64,000 nucleotides of DNA from Heterohyrax brucei (Eukaryota; Chordata; Mammalia; Hyracoidea; Procaviidae): the NCBI GenBank assembly GCA_028571685.1, contig CM053143.1:142448829-142512828 (forward strand), given 5' to 3'. The notes under the pieces are model-generated. The model did no database searches and had not been told where the DNA came from. It saw only the letters and a program-made list of their open reading frames with translations. A program made the translations under genes and the position numbers. The stretch's first letter is position 1. Each line of letters starts with the position of its first letter. Shown one piece after another: positions 9,546 through 20,416 of this stretch.

Positions 9546-12010
9546 TATTGTTGTTGTTAGGTGCCATTGAGCTGATTCTGAGTCCGTGTACCTTTTGTAC
9601 AACAGAATATAGTTTTACCAACTCCTGCGCCATCCTCGCGCTCATTGCTAGGTTTGAGCACGTTGTTGTAGCCCCTGTGTCAGTCCATCTTACTGAGAGC
9701 CTTGCTGTGTCTCTGACCCTCCACTTTACCAAACATGATATTATTTTTCTGCAGGAGCTGGTCTCTCCTGATAACGTATCCAAAGTACGTGAGATGAAGT
9801 CTTGCATCTTTGCTTCCAAGCAGCATTCTGGCTGTACTTCTTCCAAGGCAGAATTGTTGGTTCTTTTGGCAGTCTGTGATATATATTCAGTATTTTTCAC
9901 TAACACCATGATTCAGCCTTCAATTTTTCTTTGGTCTTCCTTATTTGTTGTCCAGTTTTCACATGCATATGAGACAACTGAAAACACCATGACTTGGGTC
10001 AGGTGTATGTTACAACTTAAAGTGGTATCTTTTTTTTTTTTTTTTTTCAATACTTTAAAGAAAGGTATTCTGCAACAGATTTGACCAATGTGGTAGGTTG
10101 TCTGATTTCTTAGCTCTGCTTCCATTGGGTGTTGATTGTGAATCCAAGTAAAATGAAATATTTGACAACTTCGGTCTTTTCCCCTTTTATCATGATGTTG
10201 CTTCTTAGTCCAGTTGTGAGGATTTATGGATTCTTAATGTTAGGATATAATCCATACGGAAGGCTGTAGTCTTTGATCTTCATCAGTAAGTGATTGAAAT
10301 CCTTTTCACTTTCAGCAAGCAAGGTTGTGTCATCTGCGTACTGCACATTGTTAATGAGTTTTTCTCCAAACCTAGTGCCAGGTTCCTCGTTGTGTAGTTC
10401 AGCTTCTCTGAATATTTCCTCAGCATACAGGTTGAGTAAATATGGTGAAAGAATACAGCCCTGACACATACCTTTCCTGGCTTTAAACCATGTAGTGTGC
10501 CCTTGTTCATCCTCTGTCTGTTTGAAAAATTGCATGTTACTCTATGTGTGGCTCCATAGGAGTGCAGTTAAGTCTTCTGGAATTTGCATTCATCACAGTG
10601 TTACTCATAATTTGCTGTGATCCACATCAGTCAAATGACTTTGTGTGGTTGGTGAAACACAAGTAGACATATTTTTTATTATTCTCTGCTTTCAGCCAAG
10701 ATTCACCTGATAATCAGCAGTGACATCCATAGATCCATGTCTTCCTCTGAATTGGGCTTGAATTCTGACAGTTCTCTATTGAAGTACTGCTGCAACCACT
10801 TTTGAGTGATGTTTATTTGTGTGTGATATTAATGACAGTTTTTGATAATTTTCACATTTTGTTTGATCACCTTTCTTTGGAAGGGATTACACGTATGGAT
10901 CTCTTCCAGTCAGTTGGCCAGGTAACTGTCTTCTGAATTTCTTAGCATAGAAAATGGAGGACTCCTAGCACTGCATCCTTCTGTTGAAACATCTTAGTTG
11001 ACATTCCATCAATTCCTAGAGCCTTGATTTTAGCCAATAAGTTCAGTGCAGCTTGGACTGTTTACTTCAGTATTGTCAGTTTTTGATCATAGCTAATTTC
11101 CTGAAATGGCTGAACATTGACCTGTGCTTTTTGGTACAGTAACTGTGTGTTCCTCCCATTTTCTTTCAGTGCTTCCTTCATCGTTTAATATTTCCCCTGG
11201 AGAATTCTTGACGGCTGCAACTGGAGGCTTAAGTTTTCCTCAGTTCTTTCAGCTTGAGAAGCCATGTTCTCCCTTTTGTTTTCCCGACTCTGGGTCTTTG
11301 CACATTTCACTCAAGTACTTTGCTTTGCTCCATCCTCTGAAATCTTGTGTCCAGCTCTTTTACCTCGTTATTTCTTCTTTTTGCTTTAGCTACTGGGTGT
11401 TCGAGAGCAAGTTTCATAGTCTCTTCTCACAGCCGTTTTGGTCTCTCTGTACTGTCTTTTTACTGACGTCTTTCTGCATGTATGATGTCCTTGATGTCAT
11501 TTCACAACTTGTCTGATCTTTGCTCATTAGTGTTCAGTGGTCAAATCCATTCTTGAGATGGTCTCTAAATTCAGGTGGAAGATACCTCAAGATTGTACTT
11601 TGGATCTTGTGGGCTTATTCTAATTTTCTTCAGCTTTAGCTTGACCTTGCATATGAAAAAATTGATGGTCTGTTCCACAGCTGGTCCTTGACCTTGTTCT
11701 GACTGATGATACTGAGCTTTTCTATCATCTCTTTCCACATGTGTAGTCAATTTGATTCATGTGTGTAGTCAGTTTGATTCATGTGTGTTTCGTCTGGTGA
11801 GGTCTACATGGTGAGGTCTACATGTTTAGTTGCCATTTATGTTGTTGAAAAAAGGTATTGCAGTGAAGGTGTCATTCATTGGTCTTGCAGAATTCTATCA
11901 TGGGATCTTCGCCATTGTTTCTGTCACCAAGACTGTAGTTTCCAACTAGCGATCTTTCTTTGTTTCCAGCTTTCTCATTCCAATCACTGGTAATTGTCAT
12001 TGCATCTTGA
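9546..12010 (-). mobile_element. RTE (BovB-like) LINE, near complete but decayed
   Basis: Minus-strand RTE non-LTR retrotransposon, about 2.4 kb. The 3' end is marked by TTGTTGTTGTTAGGTGCCAT. Moving right come the C-terminal ORF region, the reverse transcriptase (10224-10535) and part of the apurinic-type endonuclease near 11880-12000. The family encodes one polyprotein with endonuclease then RT domains. Frameshifts and stops are frequent and the 5' end is missing, so it is inactive. A T20 run at 10029-10048 interrupts the ORF. An L1 fragment follows at about 12130. Confidence 0.9.
10224..10535 (-). pseudogene. RTE reverse-transcriptase fragment, open for 103 codons
   Basis: This is the best-preserved coding segment of any transposon here. 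It holds the RT motif QGCILSPYLLNLYAEEIF near residues 25-42 and the catalytic YADD at residues 66-69 (about 10329-10340) within QYADDTTLLAES. It covers only RT motifs around B to D; the flanking parts of the polyprotein are in other frames with stops. Methionine 1 is not a real start. No host function is implied. Confidence 0.85.
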
Positions 12011-12129
12011 TTGTATTTTTGTTTTATAGATCTGTCTAATCTTTGCCTGAAAAGTGAGCTTTGGGAATGATTTCAGTTGAGTTAGCTAGTATTTGAGGGC
12101 CTTAGTATTTGGGGATTTGTCTGGATTTG

Positions 12130-12430
12130 TCAAACCAGTATGTCTGGTCTTTTTGCATGAGTCTGAATTGTATTGTACCTTTTAACTCCTATCCAGGATT
12201 TCCTGTTGTGTTCCCTGTTAGGGTTGTCGTTGGTGGTAGCCAGGCACCATCTGATTTTGGGTTGGTCGAGTCTCTGATTCATATGGCCCTTTAGTCTTTT
12301 GGCTGATGTTTTTCTTGTGTCTTTGGTTTTCTCCATTATCCTTTGCTCTGGACAGGATGGGACCTGTAGATGTATCTTACCTTAGATAGTTGTGTGCGAG
12401 CTTTTAAGACCCCAGACACTACTCATCGAA
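12130..12430 (-). mobile_element. L1 3'-UTR internal fragment, antisense
   Basis: The plus strand reads GTTGTGTTCCCTGTTAGGG, then GCCAGGCACCATCTGATTTT, ATTCATATGGCCCTTTAGTC and GCTTTTAAGACCCCAGACAC. The same order appears at 45900-46170 and 59950-60180. Confidence 0.75.
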
Positions 12431-12448
12431 GTGAGATATAGAACACTG

Positions 12449-12517
12449 AGTCAATTCTGACTCATAGCAACTTCTAGAACAGAGTAGAACTGCCGTATAG
12501 GGTTTCCAAGGATCAAC
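12449..12517 (-). repeat. AfroSINE 3' half, antisense
   Basis: GAGTCAATTCTGACTCATAG, then CAGAGTAGAACTGCCGTATA and GGGTTTCCAAGGATC. The tRNA-like head is absent, as expected of a 5'-truncated copy. Confidence 0.75.
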
Positions 12518-12519
12518 TC

Positions 12520-13810
12520 ATGTATTCAGGGAGGAGAATGGGAAAGCAGTGCATGGGGAGAGCTGTGTTTTATGCAGGTGTGAATGATGCCTGTATTGAT
12601 CAGGGCAGTCTGTAGACAGCACTACAGATGAATAGCGATGCTGAGTCCTTAGTTTACAATAGCGAATAAATTGCAATATCAATCTATTTTAATTGCTGTA
12701 AAAGTGGTGCTGAAAGCCAAGAGTCCGTATGAGTGAACACAGTATAGATAGAGGGCATCCCAGGAATGTTTTCTTTATGACTTAATGTTTAATATATGTT
12801 TGAATTTTTGAAATGTTCCAAGAACATTTGAAAAGAATGTATGTTCTCTGAAGCCTATTGTGTGTGTTGGGTTAAATGTACCAATTGTTAACATCACCTA
12901 TATATATATTTTTTAATGACTTGATATGTGTTTTTTTAAGAGGAAATCTCAGAGTTGCCAACCCTGATTGTGGATTCTCCTTTGAAAAATCTGACACCCT
13001 CTCCCTGCATCCATCATGAAAAAAGGGTTTCTCTTAGATTTTGCTTTTCGATTCTTTGTTTAGAGGTTTGAGAAGATCATTATTCTTGAGGTTCAGAAAA
13101 TGTTACCAGTTTTCTGTACCTCTAATTCTTTTCATAAAACCGGTAAATTTGTTTTTTTCCACGTATATGCGTCATTCAGCCTTGGTGGCTGTACGATTGA
13201 CTGCATGGGCTGTGTCACAACCTGATGAAAGAGTCTGTTCTTTTCTTCCCCCTTCTCTCAGAGGGTAGTTGGTGTCTGCTGAAGACTGCAGTCTGATTTC
13301 AGCCCAGTGAATGTGATGGATGGAGGGATGGAACATGGGTTATTTTTATCTGGGCTGCATCTCAGTAGAGTAGGTTAGCCAACATATTTCAGAGCCTTGC
13401 AGAGAGCAGCTAAGGAATGGCCAGGTTAGTCCTCCTTTCCCACTGTTCTTATCCTACAGTATCTTCATGAAAATTTAAAATTCTAGGTGTGGGTAAATGC
13501 CTCTTTCTAATTTCTAATGATAGTAGCATTTTTTCTTTTATATTGATGAGTCATCTCCAAGGATATTGGAAGAAAGCTAGTCAAGTATGTATTTTTAGGT
13601 TATCATCTGAGTCTTTCTCCTTATAAGCTTGCTTTGGATATAGGTTGATGTAGGTATTTAAGAGGCTGAAGAGAAAAAGTTTGAAACTAGTTATTTTCTA
13701 GAGACATCACAAAATGTCTGAAAGTGCATATAAGGTAAGGTGGGCAGATACATTGAATATATGTATTGAAGACAAGTTTATTTCCATCATTCAGCGGTGT
13801 ACTATTGATA
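12520..13810. other. No feature recognised
   Basis: About 1.3 kb with no assignable repeat. It includes a short TATATATATA run near 12900. The plus-strand frame at 13041-13268 lacks splice support. Confidence 0.45.
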
Positions 13811-13812
13811 TT

Positions 13813-13878
13813 GTTATTGTGTGCCATCTAGTCAATTTTTGACTGAACAACAGAGTAGAACTGCCTCCTAGAGTTTTG
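13813..13878 (-). repeat. AfroSINE 3' fragment, antisense
   Basis: ATTGTGTGCCATCTAGTC, then CAGAGTAGAACTGCCTCCTA. It stops at the start of a plus-strand SINE, so the pair is back to back. Confidence 0.6.
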
Positions 13879-13881
13879 TAG

Positions 13882-14052
13882 GCTGGTGCCAACAGTGGTT
13901 AAGCTCTCACCTGCTACCTGAAAGGTTAGTAGTTTGAACCACCCACCAGTTGTTCTGCAGGAGAAAGATGTGGCAGTCTGCTTCTATAAAGATTGCAGCC
14001 TTGGAAACCCTGTGGATTTGAGTCAGAATTTACTTGGTGGTGGGTTTAGATT
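13882..14052 (+). repeat. AfroSINE, long form
   Basis: GGTGCCAACAGTGGTTAAGC starts the head, GGAGAAAGATGTGGCAGTC and AAAGATTGCAGCCTTGG form the middle, and TTACTTGGTGGTGGGTTTA the tail. The GGGTCGCTATG part of the tail is deleted. Confidence 0.75.
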
Positions 14053-14194
14053 TTTTAATTTTTGCAGGCCAGATCACACAACTCAATAAGTGCTTCTAAA
14101 GGCAGGAGCATTGAAATCTGTGAAGTTGTTTATATTCAACTTATTGGATAAAACTACGGAATCTCTATATATTAATTTTTGAGTTATCATGGGC

Positions 14195-14327
14195 ATCATT
14201 TATGTAATCAACAAATATTTATTGAGTGTCTGCTGTGAGCCAGGAGATGGTACAGGGGACTATAAACATAAGCAAGACCATCTCTGCCCTTCTGGAGTTT
14301 GATTTTTTTGTTGAGGAGATAAACGTA
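14195..14327 (-). repeat. L2 3' end, antisense
   Basis: CAACAAATATTTATTGAGTG, then CTGCTGTGAGCCAGGAGATG and CTGCCCTTCTGGAGTT. This is the antisense of the ancient L2 terminus, a background mammalian repeat. Confidence 0.7.
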
Positions 14328-14535
14328 AATTGTTGTTGTTAGGTGCCACCAGGTTGATTTTCAAGTTGTGTTTATCCCACATGACAGTGTACAGTTGTGG
14401 CATAGCGTTCCTAGGCCTTGATCGTTAAGGGAGCAGATTGTCATGTATTTTTCCCTTGGAGCCCCTGGGTGGGTTCGAACACCTGGCCATTCAGTTAGCA
14501 GCTGAATGCTTAACTGTTATGCCATCAGGGCTCCT
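14328..14535 (-). repeat. AfroSINE, antisense, RTE-like end
   Basis: It begins TTGTTGTTGTTAGGTGCCAC, identical in kind to the RTE terminus, and ends at GCCATCAGGGCTCC. The long middle with GAGCAGATTGTCATG is present. It sits directly against the L2 fragment. Confidence 0.75.
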
Positions 14536-14539
14536 TACT

Positions 14540-15260
14540 GGATGATAAACTCTGTGATGAAAAATAAAGTTTGGCTAGAGAGTGATGGAAGTAGGTTGTT
14601 TTAAATAGGGTGGTAGGGAGGATGTCTCTGAGGGGCAGCATTTGCAGTGACCTGAAGAAAGTGAGGGAGAGAAAGAGCTGTGCTCAGGGAAACAGCTTTC
14701 TCGTCAGAGGCACCAGCAAGTGTACACAGGCCCTGATGTGGGGATAGCCCTCTTGAACTTCAGGGAAACCAAGAAAGCTAGTGAAGCTAGAATAGAGGAA
14801 AGGAAAGGACAGAGAGGCTGTTTCCTTTTTTGCCCCCTGCTTCGATGGGAGACCACCAGAAGACTTTGAGCAGGGGTAGAGTGAACAAATTTGTATTCTA
14901 AAAAGATTACTGTGGTTGCTCTGTGGCAAGTTGGAACATGTAGACGCAAGAATATCAGTTTGAAAGGCTACCTTAATTGCCTGGACCATAGGTGATGGCT
15001 CAGACTAGCGTGATAGTGGTGGATGGTAGTAAGAAGTGGCCAGATTCAGAATATGTAATATTTTAAAACAAGGCCAATACAATTTGTTGGTGGATTGGAT
15101 GTGGGGGTGTGAGGGGAAGAAAAGGATAAAAGTGACCTCCAGCTTTTTGTCCTGAGCAGCTAGAATGATGGTAATATTTACTGAGATGTTGGCAGCAGCT
15201 AACAGCCCTCACAATGATGCTGAGGCAGGTGAGGATTTAGAAAGTTGTGGTAAGAGTTGA
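14540..15260. other. No feature recognised
   Basis: Purine-rich, slightly GC-richer DNA without repeats I recognise. Minus-strand frames at 14684-14989 overlap one another in two phases and look non-coding. Confidence 0.45.
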
Positions 15261-15261
15261 A

Positions 15262-15612
15262 GGGGGGCATAAATGTTCAGTAGATAGAATTCTCACCTTC
15301 CATGCAGGAGACCTGGGTTTCATTCCCAGCTAGTGCGTCTCATGGATGATTACCACTCAACTGTAGGTAGAGGCTTTTGTGTTGCTGTGATGCTGAGCAG
15401 GTTTCAGTGGAGATTCCCAACTGTGATGGATTAGGAGGGAAGAAGGCCTGGTGATCTGTCTCTGAAAGCCAGCCATTGAAAACCCTATGGCTCATAAAGG
15501 CCCCTCTGCAGCTGATCGTGGGCATGCTGGGGAACTGGGCTGCATTTTGCTCTGTGGTGCATGGGGTTCCCCTGAGTTCAGACCAGTTCTGCAGCAGCTA
15601 ACAATATTAGGT
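15262..15612 (+). repeat. tRNA-Gly-headed SINE, full length
   Basis: The head TTCAGTAGATAGAATTCTCA and the following CATGCAGGAGACCTGGGTTT, CATTCCCAGC are a glycine tRNA with A and B boxes still visible. The body has GTTGCTGTGATGCTGAGCAG and GAAAACCCTATGGCTCATA. The tail has GTGGTGCATGGGGTTCCCCT, TGAGTTCAGACC and CAGCAGCTAACAAT. The tail is a diverged form of the RTE end, so this family probably also depended on RTE machinery. It is not a functional tRNA. Confidence 0.8.
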
Positions 15613-15614
15613 CT

Positions 15615-16085
15615 AACATGTTAAGAGTTAATATGTTGACCTGGAGATTATAAATTTGAGATGCTATTAGACATCCGAGTCGAAACTGGATTTGTAAATT
15701 GAGTGCTCAGGAGAGAGAGGGGTGTGGACTAGAGATACCATCTATTTACTGTCAAGTCCTGAATTTGGGTTTCAGTCTTTGAGACTGATGGAGGTCATGT
15801 AGGAGTGATTGTCGGGGGAGAAGAGGGCCAAGAACTGAGTCCTGGTTCTGGGAAAGGGCATGGGAGGAGGACTGATGAAGAAGAGGAAGAAGAGGAAGAG
15901 TCTAGTGTTTTGGAATCTGAATGATGAAGGTGTTTCAAGAAAGACTGAGAGAGAAATGTGGCTGATGGGTTGAGTAAGATGAGGGCTGAATGTTGACCTT
16001 TGGATTTCATGAGATGTGAAAGTCATTTAAGATTTGGACACATGGTCCTGTGGAGTGGTAAGGATGTAAAGCCTTGGAGTGGGTG
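15615..16085. other. No feature recognised; purine-rich stretch
   Basis: Strongly purine-biased plus strand, with a GAAGAAGAGGAAGAAGAGG microrepeat at 15878-15900. No gene was seen. Confidence 0.45.
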
Positions 16086-16089
16086 ATGG

Positions 16090-16290
16090 TAGTTGTTAGT
16101 TGCCATCAAGTCATTTCTGACTCATAATGACTCCAGGTGTGCAGAGTAGAACTGCTTCATAGGTTTTTCATTCAAAACTGTGATGTTTGGGAAGAAGATC
16201 CCTAGGCCTGCTTTCTGAGGTGCCTCTGAGTGGATTCCAGCCACTGACCTTTCAGCTAGTAGACACTTAACTATTTGTGCCACTAAGGGA
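16090..16290 (-). repeat. AfroSINE, antisense, long form
   Basis: TTGTTAGTTGCCATCAAGTC, then GCAGAGTAGAACTGCTTCAT, the AAGAAGATCCCTAGGCCTGC middle and the GTGGATTCCAGCCACTGACC segment. The head ends near CACTAAGGGA. Confidence 0.75.
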
Positions 16291-16294
16291 GTGA

Positions 16295-17795
16295 GTAGCA
16301 GAGAATGAAATGAAGAAAGGAAGCCTTTGAAATAATTATTAGGGAGACCTCTTTTGACTGAGTACTGTGAAGGAGAACAAAGGAAATAGGAAATACAAGT
16401 GGAGGTGGTAGTGGTGGTTTTGTGATGGGGCAGGCTCTTTTTAAGATGAATAGTCATTTTCAGCATGTTTGTGTGCTGGTGGGTGTGATTCCTTAGGAAA
16501 GGAGAAAAAAGATGTGAGAATTTTCTCACCGTGAAACTGATATTCTCAGTTATGAAAAGTAGTTTGGGTATGTTTGGTGTTGGTGTATAGTTTTCTCTAC
16601 CCTCTTCAGTGAACCTCTGTATTTCTTTTTTTTTCCCTTTGACTTGCTTGGTGTTATTGTGTATCATGAAAGATTTTTATCGTTCATCTTTGTGGTAAAT
16701 GGTGATTATCAGGAAGTCAAGCCAATTGTGTAGAAAAAATGTAAAAGATATTTAACAGGGAATGTGTTTCCCATGGCCCATTGTTTACTTCAAAAAGGAA
16801 ACCGTGACTTCTTGTTACATCAATGGAGATAAAATTGTTTTGTTAACACAGTACTCCTTTTATGACCAGCATATTTTAGACTGTGATCAAAATAAATTAT
16901 TTTATGAAAACAAAAAGTTAATGGGAAATGTAGACTCTTGTTATAAGTGGGGATTTATTAAGTGAAAGTCCTTAAAAACCTGCTTTCTTTTCAGCATAAT
17001 GTTTTAAATTCCTTCAGCTTTGGAGGTTTTGGCTGTAATTTATACTATAAAGAAATACAGTTTAATCAAATTAGTGCTTAATTTATTGAAGTAGAATAAA
17101 AAGAAAGTTTTAATTGATTTGAAAAGAGAAAATGGAAGTATTTTCATTCTGAACAGAAGTAGGAGCTCCATATTTCTGTAAATTAAGCTAATTATTATAC
17201 TGAGCATATATTGATGGTGTAAGTAGACTGTATATTGCAACTAGTGACTCTTTTCCTACTGTGAATTCATACTTAGTAGAAAAGACCTCAAATGAAATTT
17301 AATAAAAACAACAAAATTTGTAGAAGTCAAGGAGGTTCTAGTAGATTTGGGTTTGCTGGAGGACTGGAGACCAGCCTTCTTGAATGTTTGGTTTTCTCGG
17401 TTAGAATTTGATCCTTTGATCCTTTACCCCTGCATCCCACTGCCTCTGACTCCACTCTTCCAAAAAAAGAGAAGAAGGAAAATTCTGATATCCTTGGAAG
17501 TAATAAAGCCTCCCAGCTTCTGAGCATCTAAGAAAAGTACATACGGCCAAGAGTCTGAAGAACGAGGATCAGATACTAGGGTTCTGAACTGTGGGTATCA
17601 TAGATACCACTTTGTTGTGTGATATGATTCTTCTAATATGTGACACAGTCCCTTCATAGCATTACCTGTTTTGTCCTCCCTGTTTCTGTCTTTCCACGCT
17701 TCATCACCAGCAGTCAGCATGAAAGATTGTTTCCTGGTCCTCACGTGCTTACGTTCTAGTTGAGGAGACAGTTGTTTTTGAATAAATCGTGAAAT
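16295..17795. other. No feature recognised
   Basis: About 1.5 kb without assignable repeats. The 181-codon minus-strand frame (16122-16667) runs out of the SINE and is low complexity. A plus-strand frame (16762-16965) has no splice-site support. Confidence 0.4.
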
Positions 17796-17796
17796 G

Positions 17797-17950
17797 TTGT
17801 TAGGTGTCGTTGAGTTGATTCCAACTCACAACAACCCAATAGGATACAGTAAAACTGCCCCATAGGTTTTCCAAGGAGCAGCTGGTGGGTTTGAACTGCA
17901 GGCCTTTATGGTTAGCAGCTGAACTTTATGGACTGCACCACCAGGAATCC
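17797..17950 (-). repeat. AfroSINE, antisense (left arm of inverted pair)
   Basis: GTTGTTAGGTGTCGTTGAGT, then ACTGCCCCATAGGTTTTCC, GGTGGGTTTGAACTGCAGG and CACCACCAGGAATCC: complete in reverse order. The plus-strand copy begins 37 bp further on. Confidence 0.85.
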
Positions 17951-17987
17951 TAAAACCATGAAATAGTAGGTGCCTGTTCTTACATCC

Positions 17988-18180
17988 AGTAGTCCTGGTG
18001 GTGTGGTGCAGCACTTGGCTGCTAACTGAAAGGCTGATACTTCAAACCGTCGCTTGCTCCGTGGGAGAAAGGTGGAGTCAGCTTGTAAGGATTACAGCCT
18101 TGGGAACTCCATGGGGCAGTTGAACTGTGTCGTATAGGGTCACTATGAGTTGAAATTGGTTCAGTAACAATGGGCTTTTA
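17988..18180 (+). repeat. AfroSINE (right arm of inverted pair)
   Basis: AGTCCTGGTGGTGTGGTGCA, GCTGCTAACTGAAAGGCTG, GGAACTCCATGGGGCAG and GGGTCACTATGAGTTGAAAT. It carries the GGAGAAAGGTGGAGTCAGC and AAGGATTACAGCC blocks of the long form. Confidence 0.85.
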
Positions 18181-18184
18181 TTCT

Positions 18185-18765
18185 TACATCATAAATTTCT
18201 GTGAGAGTCCCACAAAGTGAAAACTTTGTCAGAAATTTTCACCGTCTTAACTTTCAAGGTCAAACCTTAAATGGTTGCTTGTAGAGCAGTCCAGTGTGAC
18301 TGTAAAAGACATTTTCTATTGTTTTGCCAATTTAGAACACATTCATTGAGCACTCAGTGTACTGAGTGAACAACACTAGTGACATTTGTTGAGTGCTGAC
18401 TGCCGGCTATTGTGCTATGTTTACACTTGGCTTAGTGTTTTTTAACACAGCACTTTGAGGGGTTATTATTGCCTTCTGCAGTTGAGAAAACCAAGGCTGC
18501 ATGGATAAGTGAGTGTCCTACTTTAAAGTTATTTTAAATGGATTTCAGTACATAGGAGGGAGGGCATTCCAGCTGGAAGACAGTGTGTACATTAATTGGG
18601 TTTATGAATGATGAGGTGTGTTTACATACAGCAAGAAGTTGACACTGATTGAAGTCTTAAGAACATTAGGGCAATATGTTAGCAGTTTAGTCTTCTTCCA
18701 TTAGAACTTTGACTGTGAGGCTAATCAATTTCTAGACTTCATTCTGTTTCTTTACTGTCCTTTTA
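18185..18765. other. No feature recognised
   Basis: No gene. A possible L2 trace (ACACATTCATTGAGCACTC, near 18337) is too short to call. Confidence 0.45.
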
Positions 18766-18767
18766 AA

Positions 18768-18960
18768 AACCAAGCCAGTTGCTGTCACATTGACTGGTAG
18801 TGACAACCTCATGTGTGAATAAAACTATGCTCTGTAGAGTTTTCGGTGACTGGTTTTTCACAAGTGGCTGCCTGGGGCTTTCTTCTGAGTTACCTCAGGA
18901 AGGAACCTCTAACCTTTCTTTTAGCAGCTGAACATGTTAATTATACCTAGCAGGGACTCT
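18768..18960 (-). repeat. AfroSINE, antisense, long form
   Basis: AAACCAAGCCAGTTGCTGTC, then GGTTTTTCACAAGTGGCTGC, CTTCTGAGTTACCTCAGG and a head ending AGCAGGGACTCT. It is followed at once by a CT-rich microsatellite. Confidence 0.7.
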
Positions 18961-18981
18961 CTCTGTGTCTCTGTCACTCTG

Positions 18982-19012
<31 letters not shown>

Positions 19013-19014
19013 TG
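18961..19014 (+). repeat. (TCTCTG/TC)n simple repeat
   Basis: Irregular TCTCTGTCTCTG units run into pure TC. It separates two antisense SINEs. Confidence 0.9.
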
Positions 19015-19023
19015 TATAAACAG

Positions 19024-19178
19024 AACCCAAACCCATTGCCATTGAGTTAACTCTGACTCGTAGTTATATGACAGAGTAGAACTGCCCTATCCAGTTTCCA
19101 AGGATCTGCTGGTAGACTCGAACTCCCAATTTTTCATTGGTAGCCATGACTCTTCAACTACTGGGCTACCAAGGCTCT
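19024..19178 (-). repeat. AfroSINE, antisense, short form
   Basis: GAACCCAAACCCATTGCC, then TAACTCTGACTCGTAGTTAT, GAACTGCCCTATCCAGTTTC, GACTCGAACTCCCAATTTTT and CTACCAAGGCTC. All segments are in order, with moderate divergence. Confidence 0.8.
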
Positions 19179-19254
19179 ATATATGTGTAGACATATTTAT
19201 ATATGTAAAACTATCTGCACCAGCAGAAACTACACACACATAAGAATGTATTTG

Positions 19255-19455
19255 AAGAAGCTGTGGTGGTATAGTGATTTTATGCTGTGCTGCTACTGAA
19301 AGGTTGGTGGTTCAAACCCAGCTAGCAGCTCTCCTGGAAGAAGACCTGATGATATGCTTCTGTAAAGATTACAGCTAAGAAAACCCTGTGGGGAGGTTCT
19401 CCACTGTCAGATGGTCTCTCTGTGAGTCAACAACTGAGTCAGTAGTACCTAACAA
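19255..19455 (+). repeat. AfroSINE, long form, ending in the RTE terminus
   Basis: AGCTGTGGTGGTATAGTG starts the head and CTGAAAGGTTGGTGGTTCAA is the B-box region. The tail ends GTAGTACCTAACAACAGC, the RTE-type terminus rather than the GGGTTTGG ending of other copies. Confidence 0.8.
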
Positions 19456-19479
19456 CAGCAAGAATATATGGTTATATAA

Positions 19480-19760
19480 ATTCTGCACCATGTTTATATT
19501 CTGGTAATCATTTCATAAAAGTACATAGAATCTTTAGTAATCCATTTTATAGCGGCATGGTATTTCTTTTTATGACTCCATTGGTGATGTAACCAGTTCC
19601 ATTGGCTTGTTTTCCATGTTGAACTATTACAAATAATCTTGTTGCACATTTGTTGTTTTGTGAGTGTATCCTTATATCTGTAGGTTAGTATCTTAGAAGG
19701 AGGATTCCTGAGTCAGTCTAAATGCAGTACTAATTTTGATAGCTATTTCACTACCAGCAG
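19480..19760 (-). mobile_element. Old L1 3'-region fragment, antisense
   Basis: TATAGCGGCATGGTATTTCT, ACTATTACAAATAATCTTGT and ATCTGTAGGTTAGTATCTTA follow the standard antisense L1 3' order. Confidence 0.65.
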
Positions 19761-19764
19761 TGAT

Positions 19765-20236
19765 GGAGACTTTATGTTTCTTGGGGAATCTTTTGAAAGA
19801 AAGTTAATTGTAGGGTCATTACCCTTAGCCTTAAAATGTTTGTCGTCAAGTACTGTGTAAGTGTTTTTATGATGGTGCCACCTTGCCACTAAGCAACAGA
19901 TAATTATGTTTAGTTTTTTTTTTTTTTTTTAAAAGATGTTGAGGGGATTTATAATATATTTAAGAAAGCTGTTATGAGTGGAGATTAACATTTAAAATAA
20001 GAACTCTTAAAAGATTAGTTCTCATTTTCTTGATGTCTTCTCTTTTTATATAGATTTCATCCCTGGGTAGATGAGATTTTATTATAATCAGTTCTTGGCC
20101 AAATTCTCAATTATAAAAATTAATTTCAGTAGTTTGATATATGTTACTTGAAAGCTGCCAAAATGTTTATATAAGTTGATGTTTTAAAACATGGCTATTA
20201 CTAATAACTAACCACATTTCAAATTTTTTCTCTCCT
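19765..20236. other. Intron-like sequence, no feature
   Basis: Contains a T17 run (19914-19930) and AT-rich DNA leading to the acceptor at 20237-20238. Confidence 0.4.
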
Positions 20237-20238
20237 AG

Positions 20239-20404
20239 CCTTTGACATTCCATATTCTTCATACACGGTGTGAATCACTACTGCTTTGTCTCAGTGTGCC
20301 CACTTCAGTGCCTATAAAGTACAAGCTCCAGATTGAAAAAACTTCTAGATGGATCCTTTCCAAATTTGGTGTCTTTTCTACAAACTCTGTGCCTCAACAA
20401 AGTG
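20239..20404 (+). CDS. Candidate internal coding exon, protein not identified
   Basis: A 166-nt stretch lies between a good acceptor (TTTTTTCTCTCCTAG, AG at 20237-20238) and a good donor (AGTG|GTAAGG, GT at 20405-20406). Only one frame is open, from CCT at 20239, giving 55 codons plus one base (phase 1 at the donor). Both other frames stop within the first 40 nt. The peptide has a hydrophobic beta-like part (SLLLCLSVPTSVP), a basic amphipathic part (KYKLQIEKTSRW) and a polar end with PQQS. Codon use is ordinary and no repeat overlaps it. I do not recognise the family. A chance frame is possible; conservation would settle it. Confidence 0.5.
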
Positions 20405-20416
20405 GTAAGGATGTGC

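Noticed and set aside
9527-10084. A plus-strand frame of 185 codons, the longest in the window
   Set aside because: It is the antisense of the RTE C-terminal region and runs through a T20 tract; its length comes from the transposon.
15285-15330. Glycine tRNA-like sequence
   Set aside because: The A and B boxes are recognisable, but the acceptor stem is broken and a 280-bp SINE body follows. It is a SINE head, not a tRNA gene.
16122-16667. A minus-strand frame of 181 codons
   Set aside because: It starts in plain sequence, has runs of Thr/His/Ser from biased DNA, and ends in an AfroSINE. No splice or start context.
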